A stretch of 64,000 nucleotides of DNA from an uncultured Bryobacteraceae bacterium (GCA_937924525.1 CALDSU010000013.1:1-64000); one strand, 5' to 3'. Counted from the stretch's first letter, positions 1-9,424 are shown. Notes: a model not told the origin generated them from the letters alone. Made by a program: numbers and translations.

Positions 1-189
1 GATTCGCGAACCGCCAGCGCCCCGCGCGCGCGAACCACCAAGCCCACGACTTGCCGAGGGCGCCGGACTACTCCCGAGTGCACGCCATCCGGCGGACAAC
101 AGACCAGCAGACCTTTGGCACAAACAGGGAGCGTTTGCCTCGGGAGCGCGATTCTTCCGACATTTCGCCGGCGGAGCTATCCGGGCATG

Positions 190-195
190 TATAAT
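190..195 (+). promoter_or_regulatory. Candidate -10 box for the cas operon
   Basis: A perfect TATAAT hexamer lies 42 bases before the cas3 start codon, which would place transcription start near 202. No convincing -35 box sits 16 to 18 bases upstream, where the sequence is GC-rich, so this is a partial match only. The first 189 bases of the window hold no gene or repeat that I can support. Confidence 0.35.
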
Positions 196-236
196 TCGGA
201 GAATGAATTGACTATCTTCCATTCGGGCCCAGATGG

Positions 237-2960
237 ATGACCGAATCAGAACAATTCGCTGCCTTTTTCAAGCAGGGCGCTGGTTTCGACCCGTATGAGT
301 GGCAGCGGCAAGTCGCGCTGAACGGTTTGCCCGAGATCTTGCCCGTGCCCACTGGATTCGGCAAGACCGAGGGAGCCGTGCTCGCTTGGGCCTGGCGGAA
401 AACTGTCAAGAAGGACCAAGCCGAGCCGCTTCATTTGGTCTACTGCTTGCCGATGCGCAGCCTTGTCCGGCAAACAGTAGAGCGGCTCCGGAAATGCTTC
501 GACAAACTCGGAACGGCCCAGAACCCAGAAGTCAGTGTCTACCAACTGATGGGCGGCGCCATCGACGAAGAATGGGCGGGCAAGCCCGAGCTGCCATGGG
601 TGCTGGTGGGCACGCAGGACCAACTTCTTTCTCGGGCGCTCAATCGCGGCTACTCCATGAACCGCTATGAATGGCCTATACACTTCGGCCTGCTCAACCA
701 GGATTGCCGCTGGATCATCGACGAGGTGCAGTTGATGGGGCCCGGTCTATGGACCTCGGCCCAACTGGACTGGATGCGAAAGAAACGCTTTGCGTCGCTG
801 AAGCCGTGTCTGACCACGTGGATGAGCGCTACGATGGCGACATCCTTCTTGTCAACTACGGATCGAAAAGCAGAGAAGTGCAGCAGTGCGCCCGATCCGA
901 ATTTAGAATTCAAAGATCGAGCACTCGATGCCAGGCGAGAGGCGGTCCGACAGGTCCAGTGGGCGCCGTCGAATGATCCGAAGCAAATTGCAGGTCTGGT
1001 CAAGTGCAAACACCAAGCCGGTGCACTTTCCTTGGTCATATGCAATACCGTCGAGACGGCGCGCGAGATCTTTCGGGCGTTGCCTGAAACCCCTCCAAAG
1101 ATTCTACTGACTTCACGCTTTCGCCGCCAGGACCGCGACCCGAACGAGATGCGCTTACTCGAAATCGAAGACAAGCGAAGGGAGCGTTCCGGGCCGATCC
1201 CGGGTGACTCAGGCCTCATCTGCGTCAGCACTCAGGTCGTGGAGGCTGGACTCGATATCTCCGCGCACCATCTGTGGTCTGAACTGGCGCCCTGGCCGTC
1301 GATTATTCAGCGGCTAGGCCGCCTGAATCGGGATGGGCTCGACGACAATGCAAAGGCTTGGTTCTGGGAAACGCCTCTTTCTGGCGGCAAGGGGAAAACG
1401 AAGAAGGAGAGGATCGGGCCCTATGACGCCTCCGATATCGACACGGCGAAGGCGCTCCTCGAGGCACTGATCCAACTTTCCAGCAAACCCTTCGTTCAGG
1501 CCATTGAGGAGCTGGAGCAGACCCACGGCAAAGCCATTAAGGAAGCCCTGGAGCCCAAAATCGAGCCCATGCCGCGGGCGCTCGATATCCACGGATTGTT
1601 CGCCACCGAACGCGATGTGCATGGGGGCTTCACCGATATTAGTGCTTTCGTGCGCTCGGCGGATCCGGATGCGGATGTCACTGTGTTTTGGCGGGATTGG
1701 AGTGGCAGGAACAGCGCGCCACCGAAGGGAGAGGATCTCGACGGCCCGGACTTGAATCTTGACCAAGAGGGTTGCCCGGTACCCGTCTTTCGCTTGCGGG
1801 AGTTTCTGAAGTCCCAGAAGGCTGCCGCCTGGACGTGGAATGACGAAGCCGAGCAGTGGGAACGAATCGAACGCAGCGAACTGCGGCCGGGCATGGTCGT
1901 GATGTTGCATCGCGAGATCGGCGGGTATGGCTCGACCGTGGGCTGGACTGGCGATCCAAGGCAGCAGCTTGCCAGTGCGCCGCGAGCGGGGCGGGGCCGC
2001 ATGCTCCGGGACGACGCCCGCACGGAAGCCAGTGCTTGGGTTCCGCTGCACAGTCACCTGGACGATGCCAAGCACCGTGCGGAGAAGATTTGCGAGGCGC
2101 TGCGGCTCGACGAACCGTACCGGAGCGCGGTGGTTGAGGCCGCCGCGCTGCATGACATCGGCAAGACCCATCCCCAGTGGCAGAGTGCATTGCCTGCCGC
2201 TGCCGAGTTAAAGGACGGCCCATGGGCCAAATGTCCGTGGGTTCTTGCCATCGACGTGGTTACAAAGAGCGATGCGATTCACGATGCTGTCCGCGCCTTG
2301 CGACCTGATTGCCTGAAACTACCCACCGAGATACGGAGGCAGAAACGCGAAGACTTGGTCCGACTTCGATGGGCAGTGAGCACAAAGCTCACGACGGAGG
2401 ACCTCGAAAGGCTGAGGGGGCTCTCTGGCGTTCGCTGGGCCGGTCATGTTGCCTTCCGTCCTGGGCTGCGGCACGAAGCCGCCTCCGCACTTGCCATGTG
2501 GCGGAGTTATCGTAACGGAGCAGCTTCGTACCCAGCGCTCGCCGTGTATCTTGCGGCGGCGCACCACGGCAAGGTGCGGACGGTCCTTCGAAGCGTCACC
2601 GAGCCCGGAGATGACGTCTTTGGCGTGCCCCGTGATCCCGGCGCCATAAACGTGGACGGATCGGCGTGGCCCATGGATTTCAGCGTCGCTAAAGACGGCG
2701 CAGAAGGTCGATGGGAAAGTGACGGCTTCCTCCTGACTGGCGCTGGATGGACGGGTCTCGTTTCCGATCTCCTTGGCCCGTGGCGACGCGATGATTGTTG
2801 CCACGCTGGCGTGGTTCCGGACAGCGAGCCCAAGCGGCTTGGACCTTTCGTACTCGCCTACCTGGAGGCGCTGGTGCGCGTCGCCGACTGGCGCGCCAGC
2901 GACAAGCCGTCGCAGAGCGTCAAACCCGAGGAGAAAGCCTGTGAGCACAAGCCCGCGTAA
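237..2960 (+). CDS. cas3: CRISPR-associated helicase/nuclease Cas3, type I-G (I-U)
   Basis: This is the DNA-degrading helicase-nuclease of a type I CRISPR system, recruited after Cascade binds target DNA. The 907-residue protein starts with an SF2 helicase: Walker A (PTGFGKTE) near residues 38-45, a DEVQ Walker B near 161 and motif VI (QRLGRLNRDG) near 356-365. The HD nuclease motif, ALHDIGKTHPQW, lies near residue 637. The HD domain is therefore C-terminal to the helicase, the reverse of the canonical HD-helicase order, and this is a known trait of the I-U/I-G subtype. It is the first gene of a tight four-gene operon and its last 20 bases overlap csx17. The ribosome-binding site before the ATG is weak. 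All visible motifs look intact. Confidence 0.93.
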   Translation: MTESEQFAAFFKQGAGFDPYEWQRQVALNGLPEILPVPTGFGKTEGAVLAWAWRKTVKKDQAEPLHLVYCLPMRSLVRQTVERLRKCFDKLGTAQNPEVSVYQLMGGAIDEEWAGKPELPWVLVGTQDQLLSRALNRGYSMNRYEWPIHFGLLNQDCRWIIDEVQLMGPGLWTSAQLDWMRKKRFASLKPCLTTWMSATMATSFLSTTDRKAEKCSSAPDPNLEFKDRALDARREAVRQVQWAPSNDPKQIAGLVKCKHQAGALSLVICNTVETAREIFRALPETPPKILLTSRFRRQDRDPNEMRLLEIEDKRRERSGPIPGDSGLICVSTQVVEAGLDISAHHLWSELAPWPSIIQRLGRLNRDGLDDNAKAWFWETPLSGGKGKTKKERIGPYDASDIDTAKALLEALIQLSSKPFVQAIEELEQTHGKAIKEALEPKIEPMPRALDIHGLFATERDVHGGFTDISAFVRSADPDADVTVFWRDWSGRNSAPPKGEDLDGPDLNLDQEGCPVPVFRLREFLKSQKAAAWTWNDEAEQWERIERSELRPGMVVMLHREIGGYGSTVGWTGDPRQQLASAPRAGRGRMLRDDARTEASAWVPLHSHLDDAKHRAEKICEALRLDEPYRSAVVEAAALHDIGKTHPQWQSALPAAAELKDGPWAKCPWVLAIDVVTKSDAIHDAVRALRPDCLKLPTEIRRQKREDLVRLRWAVSTKLTTEDLERLRGLSGVRWAGHVAFRPGLRHEAASALAMWRSYRNGAASYPALAVYLAAAHHGKVRTVLRSVTEPGDDVFGVPRDPGAINVDGSAWPMDFSVAKDGAEGRWESDGFLLTGAGWTGLVSDLLGPWRRDDCCHAGVVPDSEPKRLGPFVLAYLEALVRVADWRASDKPSQSVKPEEKACEHKPA

Positions 2961-5070
2961 GCTCCCTGCGATTCCGCTTCCAGGTCTGCGGCCAGATGGC
3001 CTGGGCAACTACCTGGCGTCGCTTGGACTTCTTCGGTTGCTCGCGGGGCAGTGGCCGGAGGTTCGGATCGCCTGGAGGGACGGAGTGCTGCACGTGGTGG
3101 GCGGGCCTGGCAGCCTTGACACTTTGCTCAATCAGCTTTTCGAAGTGGCCGCCAAGAAGCAGTGGACGCCGTATAAGCGCGGCTGGGTCGAAAAGCAAAA
3201 GGAAAGTACGAAATACAAATCGGGCGCTCCCCTTGCCGAGTGGCAAGCTCATGCCTGCGAGAAGCATCTCGAATTGTTTGCAGCTCACGTCGTCCCTCGC
3301 GACCGTGCGCACTTCAATCCTCTGCTTGGAAGTGGAGGCAATGCAGGCAAGCGAGCCTTTTCGGACGGATGGAAGAAGGCCGTCAAGGCACTGGTGGATG
3401 AAGTAAAGGAAGACGCAGACAAATCTTCTGGGCGGGCACGCCAAGAGCTTCGGTCGCTCTTGATGGGCGAGACCGTGTCCTGGCTGCTTGAAAAACTCAA
3501 CGCTGCATCGTGGTTCAGTGATGCCAACAAGCTCTATAACAGCGGCCAGCAACCGTATCGCGAGGGGCTGGTTTCCCCTTGGGCCATGGCGTTGGCATGC
3601 GAGGGGCTTCCGTTTTTTGCGGGCGCCGCATCGAGGCGGCTGGGGACGCGGGCGCGCGCCGTCGGAGCCTTCCCTTTCGTCACGCAAGCAGCCGCGCCGA
3701 GCACCGCCGGAGACGCGGGGCGCGACAACGCCGAAGTCTGGGCGCCAGTTTGGGACCGGCCCATGACCCTGCCAGAGGTCCGCGCTCTGTTTGCCCGCGG
3801 TCGGGCGGAAGTTCGTGGGCGCGGCGCGGTCACCCCGGCTGCCTTCGCGACCGCAATCGTAAAGCGTGGTGTAGATGCAGGGATCATTGGCTTCCTGCGT
3901 TATTCGTTGGGTCGCACGACCAGCGCGAACACTTTTGAACCTCGCTTTGAGGGCCACCTCGTCCTGCCCACAACCGAGGTCCAGAATCACCCGGCCGAAG
4001 CAGCGCCACCCCTGGCAAACACCCTGGAACGCATCCTGGGCCTCATTGACCGCTTGCCACGCGATGAGAAGAAGGGGCAGCGCTGGAGGTTCGCCGGGCT
4101 CCGGGGGCCAATCGAGCGCGCCGTGATCCAATTGGCTGCCTCCCCGTCGGATCCGGAAGCAGCACGCGGCTTGCTGGACGCCGTGGTATCTGCTCTGGAC
4201 AAAGTGGATCGCAATCAAGGCTATCGCGCGAGGCAGGTTTCGTGGGAGCCCTTGCCGGTTGCATGGCTTCCGGCGCTGTTCGGCTCGGAAAGCCCGCCCC
4301 CCCTGGAAGCGCGGCTCGCGCTGGCCGCCGTTTCCGGCTTTCCCGCCTCCCGGCCATTCGCGCTGTATCGTTTTGGCGTCGCGTGGAAATATGGCCGGTA
4401 TGTCCATCCGAAGCAAGCCCCATTGCGCTGGGTGTGGGGAGCAGGAGAGCTCCCGCGTGTGCTAGCGAATGTACTTACGCAATGGGCGCTGGATTGGGAA
4501 GAGGCGACGAAGGATAGCTCGCGCCAGGAGCCGCCTGCCCGACTTCTCTTGCCGGCATCTTGTCAGTATGTGGATGCGTGGCTCGCTGGTCAGGTGGATG
4601 AGGTGTTTCTGGAGCGCTGGCTTTCGCGCCTCGCACTCTTCGATTGGCGCTGGCTGCCCCAGTCCGTCGCCCCAACAGGAAGAGGCCCGGATCGTGGCAT
4701 CGTTCCGATCGGCGGGACCCTAGCGATGTTCGGACTCTTCCAGCCCTTGTTCGACCTGCAACCGGTGCGTCCGCCAGGTTCGGACGACAACGTCCTGGAC
4801 CCGGAGAGCGGGGCGCGCACTCCCGTGGCCGCGCGTCGGCTGATCGCTCTCCTTCGGACTGGACAGGCTGATGTCGCGGTGACATTTGCCATCAGCCGTT
4901 ATGCGATGGCACGGACATTTCTGGTCAGAACCGCAGCACCCTGGTTTGTCGAAGATCCGGAGCGGTTGTTGGCGTCGTTTCTGTTTAAGATTCCGGTGCG
5001 CGAGCGAGGATTGCTGATTCACCGCTGGCTTCGGCCACAGAAAGAAAAAGGAAAGATCGCCTATGCCTGA
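2941..5070 (+). CDS. csx17: Type I-G Cascade large-subunit-like protein Csx17 (Cas8)
   Basis: Csx17 is the signature large subunit (Cas8-type) of type I-U/I-G effector complexes, thought to handle PAM recognition. I place the start at GTG 2941, preceded by GGAG at 2930-2933 and overlapping the cas3 end by 20 bases. The same frame stays open further upstream, but only inside cas3. The 709-residue product begins with the family-type sequence LRPDGLGNYLASLGLLRLLA near residues 15-34, which matches the conserved N-terminus I associate with Csx17. No enzymatic motif is seen or expected. The identification rests on this N-terminus, the length and the position between cas3 and csb1, the order I recall for the Geobacter GSU0051-0054 locus. 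Confidence 0.85.
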   Translation: MSTSPRKLPAIPLPGLRPDGLGNYLASLGLLRLLAGQWPEVRIAWRDGVLHVVGGPGSLDTLLNQLFEVAAKKQWTPYKRGWVEKQKESTKYKSGAPLAEWQAHACEKHLELFAAHVVPRDRAHFNPLLGSGGNAGKRAFSDGWKKAVKALVDEVKEDADKSSGRARQELRSLLMGETVSWLLEKLNAASWFSDANKLYNSGQQPYREGLVSPWAMALACEGLPFFAGAASRRLGTRARAVGAFPFVTQAAAPSTAGDAGRDNAEVWAPVWDRPMTLPEVRALFARGRAEVRGRGAVTPAAFATAIVKRGVDAGIIGFLRYSLGRTTSANTFEPRFEGHLVLPTTEVQNHPAEAAPPLANTLERILGLIDRLPRDEKKGQRWRFAGLRGPIERAVIQLAASPSDPEAARGLLDAVVSALDKVDRNQGYRARQVSWEPLPVAWLPALFGSESPPPLEARLALAAVSGFPASRPFALYRFGVAWKYGRYVHPKQAPLRWVWGAGELPRVLANVLTQWALDWEEATKDSSRQEPPARLLLPASCQYVDAWLAGQVDEVFLERWLSRLALFDWRWLPQSVAPTGRGPDRGIVPIGGTLAMFGLFQPLFDLQPVRPPGSDDNVLDPESGARTPVAARRLIALLRTGQADVAVTFAISRYAMARTFLVRTAAPWFVEDPERLLASFLFKIPVRERGLLIHRWLRPQKEKGKIAYA

Positions 5071-6241
5071 ACACCTTACCCCAAGCGGCGTTTTGGAGAA
5101 ACAAGGACCGCTCGTGCTGTTCGCCTTCTTTGAACCGATTGGCGGTATCGACCGCTTTCAGCCGGCCGGTTTCCCGGAAGTGGGGCACGTCGTGTACAAG
5201 GCGCCCCGCAGCGACGGCGTTGAAAATGTGTGTATCGTAGATAGCGCCGCCAGCATGGCGAATCACTTGGAGGCGCTCTGCATGCGGGGAGCACACGACT
5301 ACGAACTCGTTGAGGATCTCCAAGGCATGCCCTACTTGCGCTGCGTCACGGGCGACGGGGACGATGGCAAGCTCCTTCCCGAAAAGCGGGAAGTGGTCGC
5401 GACCAGCTTGACCGAAGGGCACCGCATCGCATCGACGTATTTCTTGGCGGGAAAGCCTTTGGACGGAGAGGGCCTTCCGGCTGGAGCCCCAGACTCTACC
5501 AAGGGCAAGAAGGGCAAGAGCAAGGCCAATGCCAATGCCACGGGGAAATTTGAAGAAAAGCTGATCGACGAGTTCGGAATCGTCTTACCCGACAGCTCAC
5601 GGGCGCACCCTCCGGCGGACAAGTGGTGGAACGTGTTCAAAACGATCTTCCGCTACGACCCCAACGCTCTGGTTCACGGTGTTCTGTTTCCTCAATGGCA
5701 GATCAAGATCCCGCGCGTTTTGACCGCTCACCTGGAAGCCTTCGGAGCCTCGCGCGTGGACCGGTCGGGAGTCAAGTTCGACCGGCTTGGCAAGACCACC
5801 TCAGGACAGCCGATCTTTGCCGTCGACGATACGACGGCGCGCGAGATTCGCGCCACGTTCATTCTGGATACGGCGCTGGTGCGCTCGTTTGGCCGAAAGA
5901 ATGGCGACTGCGACCTTGGCCTTGGTGGCGGGCAGCAAGAGTTCCTGATTGCGCTGGCGCTCTGGAAAATCCAGCGGTTATGCCAGACGCCTTTCCGTTT
6001 CCGCTCGGGTTGCCATCTCAAGTGCGTCAGGCTCGCCGACGACGCAGGTCAGAAAGTCACGCTTGACGTCGACATCAAGAGCGCGATCACCCAGGCGGGC
6101 TTCGAGGATCCGCGGGTAACCGATATCTTCTGGCCGAGGGAAGAATTGTACCGGGCCGGCGAGGAGGAAGCGAAGAAGGATAAGGAGACAGACGCGGAAG
6201 GCGATATAAACGGCGCTAATGACGCAGAAGAAGGCGAGTGA
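5063..6241 (+). CDS. csb1: Type I-G Cas7-type backbone protein Csb1 (GSU0053 family)
   Basis: This is the RAMP-type Cas7 backbone subunit that coats crRNA in the I-U/I-G Cascade. The 392-residue protein has the family-like N-terminal segment FFEPIGGIDRFQPAGFPEVG followed by DSAASMANHLEALC near residues 57-70, the conserved SMANxLE block of the GSU0053 family. The C-terminal 25 residues are highly acidic and lysine-rich, a low-complexity tail. The ATG overlaps the csx17 stop by 8 bases and has a purine-rich GGAAAG ribosome-binding site, so translation is probably coupled. Only three bases separate it from csb2. Confidence 0.9.
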   Translation: MPEHLTPSGVLEKQGPLVLFAFFEPIGGIDRFQPAGFPEVGHVVYKAPRSDGVENVCIVDSAASMANHLEALCMRGAHDYELVEDLQGMPYLRCVTGDGDDGKLLPEKREVVATSLTEGHRIASTYFLAGKPLDGEGLPAGAPDSTKGKKGKSKANANATGKFEEKLIDEFGIVLPDSSRAHPPADKWWNVFKTIFRYDPNALVHGVLFPQWQIKIPRVLTAHLEAFGASRVDRSGVKFDRLGKTTSGQPIFAVDDTTAREIRATFILDTALVRSFGRKNGDCDLGLGGGQQEFLIALALWKIQRLCQTPFRFRSGCHLKCVRLADDAGQKVTLDVDIKSAITQAGFEDPRVTDIFWPREELYRAGEEEAKKDKETDAEGDINGANDAEEGE

Positions 6242-6244
6242 ACC

Positions 6245-7765
6245 ATGCGGATCGTGCTCAAGCAGACCTTTCCGCTCGGGCGCTTTCACGCCACTCGGTG
6301 GCGCGTCAACCCGTTCGACGATCCTTACGGCGAGTGGCCGCCGAGCCCGTGGCGTCTGGTTCGCGGAGTGGTGGCTCGCTGGCGCCAATGGTGGCGCGAA
6401 GACCCTCAGGGGGCAGATGGAAGGCTCGATCCCTTGATTAAGGCGCTGTGTACGAGTTCCTACGCGTTTCATGTTCCGGTACACACACAGCGCGGGACTC
6501 CGGTGCGCCAGTATTTCCCGGTAGAGTTCGGATGGAACCCCAAGGAGAGGAAGAAAGCCGCCGTTCGGTCGTACAGCACAAGCCTCGCGCAGGACAACTA
6601 CTTTTGCCTGCCCGTGGGCGGCAACGGCGCTGTCTGGTGGTTTCTAGAGAGTCACTTGTGGACGGAGGAACTCGTCGGCGCGCTCAAAGAATGTCTCAAC
6701 CGAATGACCTACTTTGGCCGCGCCGAAGCATTCACGCGCATCGCGATTCAGAAGGACCCTGCTGAGGCGCCGAAACCCAATTGCCCCTTGATGGAGCAGC
6801 GGATCTCTGGAACAGTGCCTGTGCTTGTTCCGGAATCCACCGCCACGCGCCAGGACATCGAACGGGTAACCGATGATCCGGCGGCCGTCAAACGCTCTGT
6901 CCCTCCAGGGGCGCGCCTCCTGTACGCTGTCCGGCCCGCGAGTCCGACGGTGAGAGAAGTTGGAACTTCACGGAAATCCTACCGTGAAACAAACCTCATC
7001 CAGTTCGCCATCGGCTGGAACGTGCCGCCGGAAGGCCGAGCCATCGTCCGGCTGACGGCAAGGTTCCGTGGCGCCGCTCTGAAAGAGAGGCTTCGCAAGC
7101 TTACCGGCGACCCTCAGATCACCTGGAGCAAGGCGCCACTTAAAGTCCGTGAAGCCGTTGCTGAGTTGGCCGGTAAGGACGCTCAGGGTAATCCATTGAA
7201 AGGTCACCGACATTCGGAGTACTTGGTTTGGTGCGAGGATGGTGAACCGGTACGGCTCATGGTTTGGCGGTACGGTCGCCCGTTTGATCAAAACGAACAG
7301 GAAGCCCTGCTGAAGGCGGCAGGCCGGCAATTCTCGTGGGCCGCAGACGGCAATCGGGCGGATGTATGGAAAGTACGCCTCGTACCCTTAGATCGGGCAG
7401 TGCCTTTGCCTCCAGGATTCGACGGCGCTGCAGCAGCCGTTTGGGAATCGGTGACCCCTTACGTGCCTCCGCGCCACCACTTGAGGGGTGGCAAGCCCCG
7501 CCTCCGGGAGTCCATCGAGCACCAGATCCGGCGTGAGCTATCGCTGCGAGGGTTCGGTGAGGCGGCACAAGTCGCTGTGGAACAGTTGGGGCAGCCGGAA
7601 TGGGTCGCTGTGCATCTGCCACGACGACACAGAAGCGACAGGACCTTCCTTGGTGACCGCCGTGGTTACCGCCTTCGCCTTCGGTTTTCAGAGCCAGTGG
7701 GAGGACCGATCCGTCTGGGCCATTCGAGCAGCTTTGGACTCGGCCTTTTTCGTCCAGTTTATTGA
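6245..7765 (+). CDS. csb2: Type I-G Cas5-Cas6 fusion protein Csb2 (GSU0054 family)
   Basis: Csb2 combines the Cas5-like cap of Cascade with a Cas6-like crRNA-processing domain. The 506-residue product opens with GRFHATRW and EWPPSPWRLVRG, the hallmark N-terminal block of this family, and ends with a Cas6-type glycine-rich loop (GHSSSFGLGLF) directly before the stop. It is the last gene of the operon. In complete I-U loci cas4-cas1 and cas2 usually follow, but here only 217 bases separate it from a tRNA gene, with no adaptation gene and no array. The gene itself appears intact and full length. Confidence 0.9.
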   Translation: MRIVLKQTFPLGRFHATRWRVNPFDDPYGEWPPSPWRLVRGVVARWRQWWREDPQGADGRLDPLIKALCTSSYAFHVPVHTQRGTPVRQYFPVEFGWNPKERKKAAVRSYSTSLAQDNYFCLPVGGNGAVWWFLESHLWTEELVGALKECLNRMTYFGRAEAFTRIAIQKDPAEAPKPNCPLMEQRISGTVPVLVPESTATRQDIERVTDDPAAVKRSVPPGARLLYAVRPASPTVREVGTSRKSYRETNLIQFAIGWNVPPEGRAIVRLTARFRGAALKERLRKLTGDPQITWSKAPLKVREAVAELAGKDAQGNPLKGHRHSEYLVWCEDGEPVRLMVWRYGRPFDQNEQEALLKAAGRQFSWAADGNRADVWKVRLVPLDRAVPLPPGFDGAAAAVWESVTPYVPPRHHLRGGKPRLRESIEHQIRRELSLRGFGEAAQVAVEQLGQPEWVAVHLPRRHRSDRTFLGDRRGYRLRLRFSEPVGGPIRLGHSSSFGLGLFRPVY

Positions 7766-7946
7766 CCCGCGCCACGCGGCAAATCTTGGCGAAATGGTGA
7801 ATCTCACGCATGGCTGCCTTTCGCCGGCGCACGCATTCGCGGAGGGCTTTGCGCGCCACATCAAGACCACACGCGCCGTTCGCCACCCCAGGGTGTGCAC
7901 CGATCTGGTAAAGGAAAACGCCGATCGCGGGCGGACCACCCCACAT
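7766..7946 (-). pseudogene. Decayed AbiEi-like antitoxin C-terminal fragment
   Basis: Read on the minus strand, the gap between csb2 and the tRNA encodes a segment resembling the C-terminal helix bundle of AbiEi-family (type IV toxin-antitoxin) proteins. The visible part runs CGLDVARKALRECVRRRKA and then MREIHHFAKICRVARV. In intact relatives, as I recall them, this block reads like GLDVALEALRxxxRRRKAT..EIxxFAxxCRVxxVMRPYLEA. The usual RPYLEA ending is missing, the N-terminal DNA-binding part is absent and no AbiEii partner is present. I therefore read it as a remnant. The family assignment comes from memory of the motif and is moderately uncertain. Confidence 0.45.
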
Positions 7947-7982
7947 CGGCGGATCGTGAGGAAAACTTGTGGGATGAATGGT

Positions 7983-8056
7983 CGGGGCGAGTGGATTCGA
8001 ACCACCGACCTCCTGGTCCCGAACCAGGCGCTCTAGCCAGGCTGAGCCACGCCCCG
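7983..8056 (-). tRNA. tRNA-Pro (CGG anticodon)
   Basis: The 74-base minus-strand sequence folds as a cloverleaf. The acceptor stem CGGGGCG pairs with CGCCCCG, the anticodon stem CCTGG pairs with CCAGG around the loop TTCGGGA (anticodon CGG), and the T loop reads GGTTCGAATCC. The 3' CCA is not encoded. The gene sits between the CRISPR operon and a thiolase gene. tRNA 3' ends are common integration sites, and this 3' end faces the CRISPR side. Confidence 0.96.
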
Positions 8057-8066
8057 AACTTTCCTG

Positions 8067-8075
8067 AGTATATCA
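8067..8075 (-). promoter_or_regulatory. Extended -10 promoter element of tRNA-Pro
   Basis: On the minus strand the sequence TGATATACT forms an extended -10 element (TGn plus TATACT) 10 bases before the tRNA 5' end. It lies in the short gap between the thiolase stop codon and the tRNA. No good -35 box is seen, as expected when an extended -10 is used. Confidence 0.55.
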
Positions 8076-8079
8076 CGGC

Positions 8080-9285
8080 CTACGCCGCAGGCTTCAACAC
8101 GGTGCAGACGCTGGCGCACACCGGGCCGCCGATGTTGAACGTGGCCGCGGCGCGCGCATTTGGAACCTGCAACTCGGCCGGAACTTTCCCCAGCAACTGT
8201 TGCGCCGCCCAGCCGATCATGGCGACGCCGGTCGCGCCGATCGGGTGTCCCTTGGCCACCAATCCGCCGGAAGTGTTGATGCCGCACTCGCCTTTAGGAG
8301 CGGCCTTGCCCTCCACCCAGTAGCGTGCGCCGTAGCCCGGTTCGGCTTTGCCGATGACTTCCGTGCCGATGGCGCCCATCACGGTAAAACAATCGTGGAT
8401 TTCGGCAACATTTACGTCGGCCGGGGTAATTCCGGCGCGGTCGTAGGCGGTGCGCATGGCGCGGCAGGCGCCGGCGGGACGCAGGACGTCGCGGCCCTGC
8501 TTGCGCAGCGGGTCGACCGCCTGGCCAAACCCGGCCAGTTCCACACAGTCCTGTCTGGCGACGCCCAGCCGCTGAAGTCCTTCTTCGGTGGCCAGGATCA
8601 AGGCCGCGTAGCCATCGGTGATTTGCGAACAGTCGTACGTTTTCAGGGGCAATCCCTCGACCACGTACCGGTTGATGCCCTCGATCCGCAGCGCATCGTC
8701 GACGGTGATTTGCACTGTTTGCATTTGCGCGCAGGGGTTGTACCTGGCGTTGGCGTACTCCTGCACGGCGATGTGCGCCAGATCGCGTTCGGTGACGCCG
8801 TATTCGGCCAGATATGCCTGCATGACCTCGGCAAACAGGTGGGGGAACACAAACACCTTGCCTGCGCGTTCGTCCGGGTGCGAGAAATACCCCAGGACCC
8901 GGCCGATCAGCTTGCCGTCCATCTTGCCTTCGGCGTCGCGCATCTTTTCGAAGCCCACCGCGATACCGGTGTCGGCGAGTCCGGCGAGCATCCGGTGAGC
9001 GATGCTGAGCACCGCCTGGCCGCCGGAGGCGCAGGCGTTCTCCACCGCCTCCATCGGCTTGCCGGCCAGACCGGGCGTTTCCGCCAGCAGGCCCGCCAGC
9101 AGGCCCTGTTCGTTCAGGGTAAAATTACAGGCCGCCCCAACGCTGGCGCAGTCCAACGCTTCGGCCGGGACGCCGATCTCCCGGCAACAGCCGTCCACCG
9201 CCCGGCGCAGGATTTCCGGCACGGTCAACTCCCACAGCTTGCCGAAGCGGGATTGATGGTAGGCGGCAATAAAGATTCGTTTCAT
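8080..9285 (-). CDS. Thiolase family protein (SCP2-type acetyl-CoA acyltransferase)
   Basis: The 401-residue protein is a cytosolic thiolase-fold enzyme expected to act on acyl-CoA thioesters. The start MKRIFIAAYH at 9285 gives the usual length and is preceded by GAGAGG; an upstream in-frame extension looks non-coding. Active-site features are Cys85 in ENACASGG, His297 in EIHDCF and His347 in the INTSGGLVAKGHPIGATG block. The nucleophile context and length fit SCP-2/lipid-transfer-type thiolases rather than biosynthetic phaA-type ones. No DUF35 or OB-fold partner, which often accompanies this class, is adjacent, so the substrate is unknown. Confidence 0.85.
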   Translation of the reverse strand: MKRIFIAAYHQSRFGKLWELTVPEILRRAVDGCCREIGVPAEALDCASVGAACNFTLNEQGLLAGLLAETPGLAGKPMEAVENACASGGQAVLSIAHRMLAGLADTGIAVGFEKMRDAEGKMDGKLIGRVLGYFSHPDERAGKVFVFPHLFAEVMQAYLAEYGVTERDLAHIAVQEYANARYNPCAQMQTVQITVDDALRIEGINRYVVEGLPLKTYDCSQITDGYAALILATEEGLQRLGVARQDCVELAGFGQAVDPLRKQGRDVLRPAGACRAMRTAYDRAGITPADVNVAEIHDCFTVMGAIGTEVIGKAEPGYGARYWVEGKAAPKGECGINTSGGLVAKGHPIGATGVAMIGWAAQQLLGKVPAELQVPNARAAATFNIGGPVCASVCTVLKPAA

Positions 9286-9424
9286 GGAGGGCCTCTCGCC
9301 GCTATCGTGACAGGCCGGCAGGCGTTTGCGCAACGCCGCGCCGCGGCGGACCGACGCGGAGTGCACACGTCGAGACCGATCCCGACCCGTGCGGTCCCCA
9401 TGCATTCAGGGAAGCGCGGGCGTA

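Noticed and set aside
61-75. CGCCGGACTAC shared with the inverted repeat at 28607-28646
   Set aside because: Only 11 bases match and GC-rich chance is likely; no further copies were noticed.
7766-7982. Possible CRISPR array after csb2
   Set aside because: I looked for direct repeats of 25-40 bases with regular spacing and found none.
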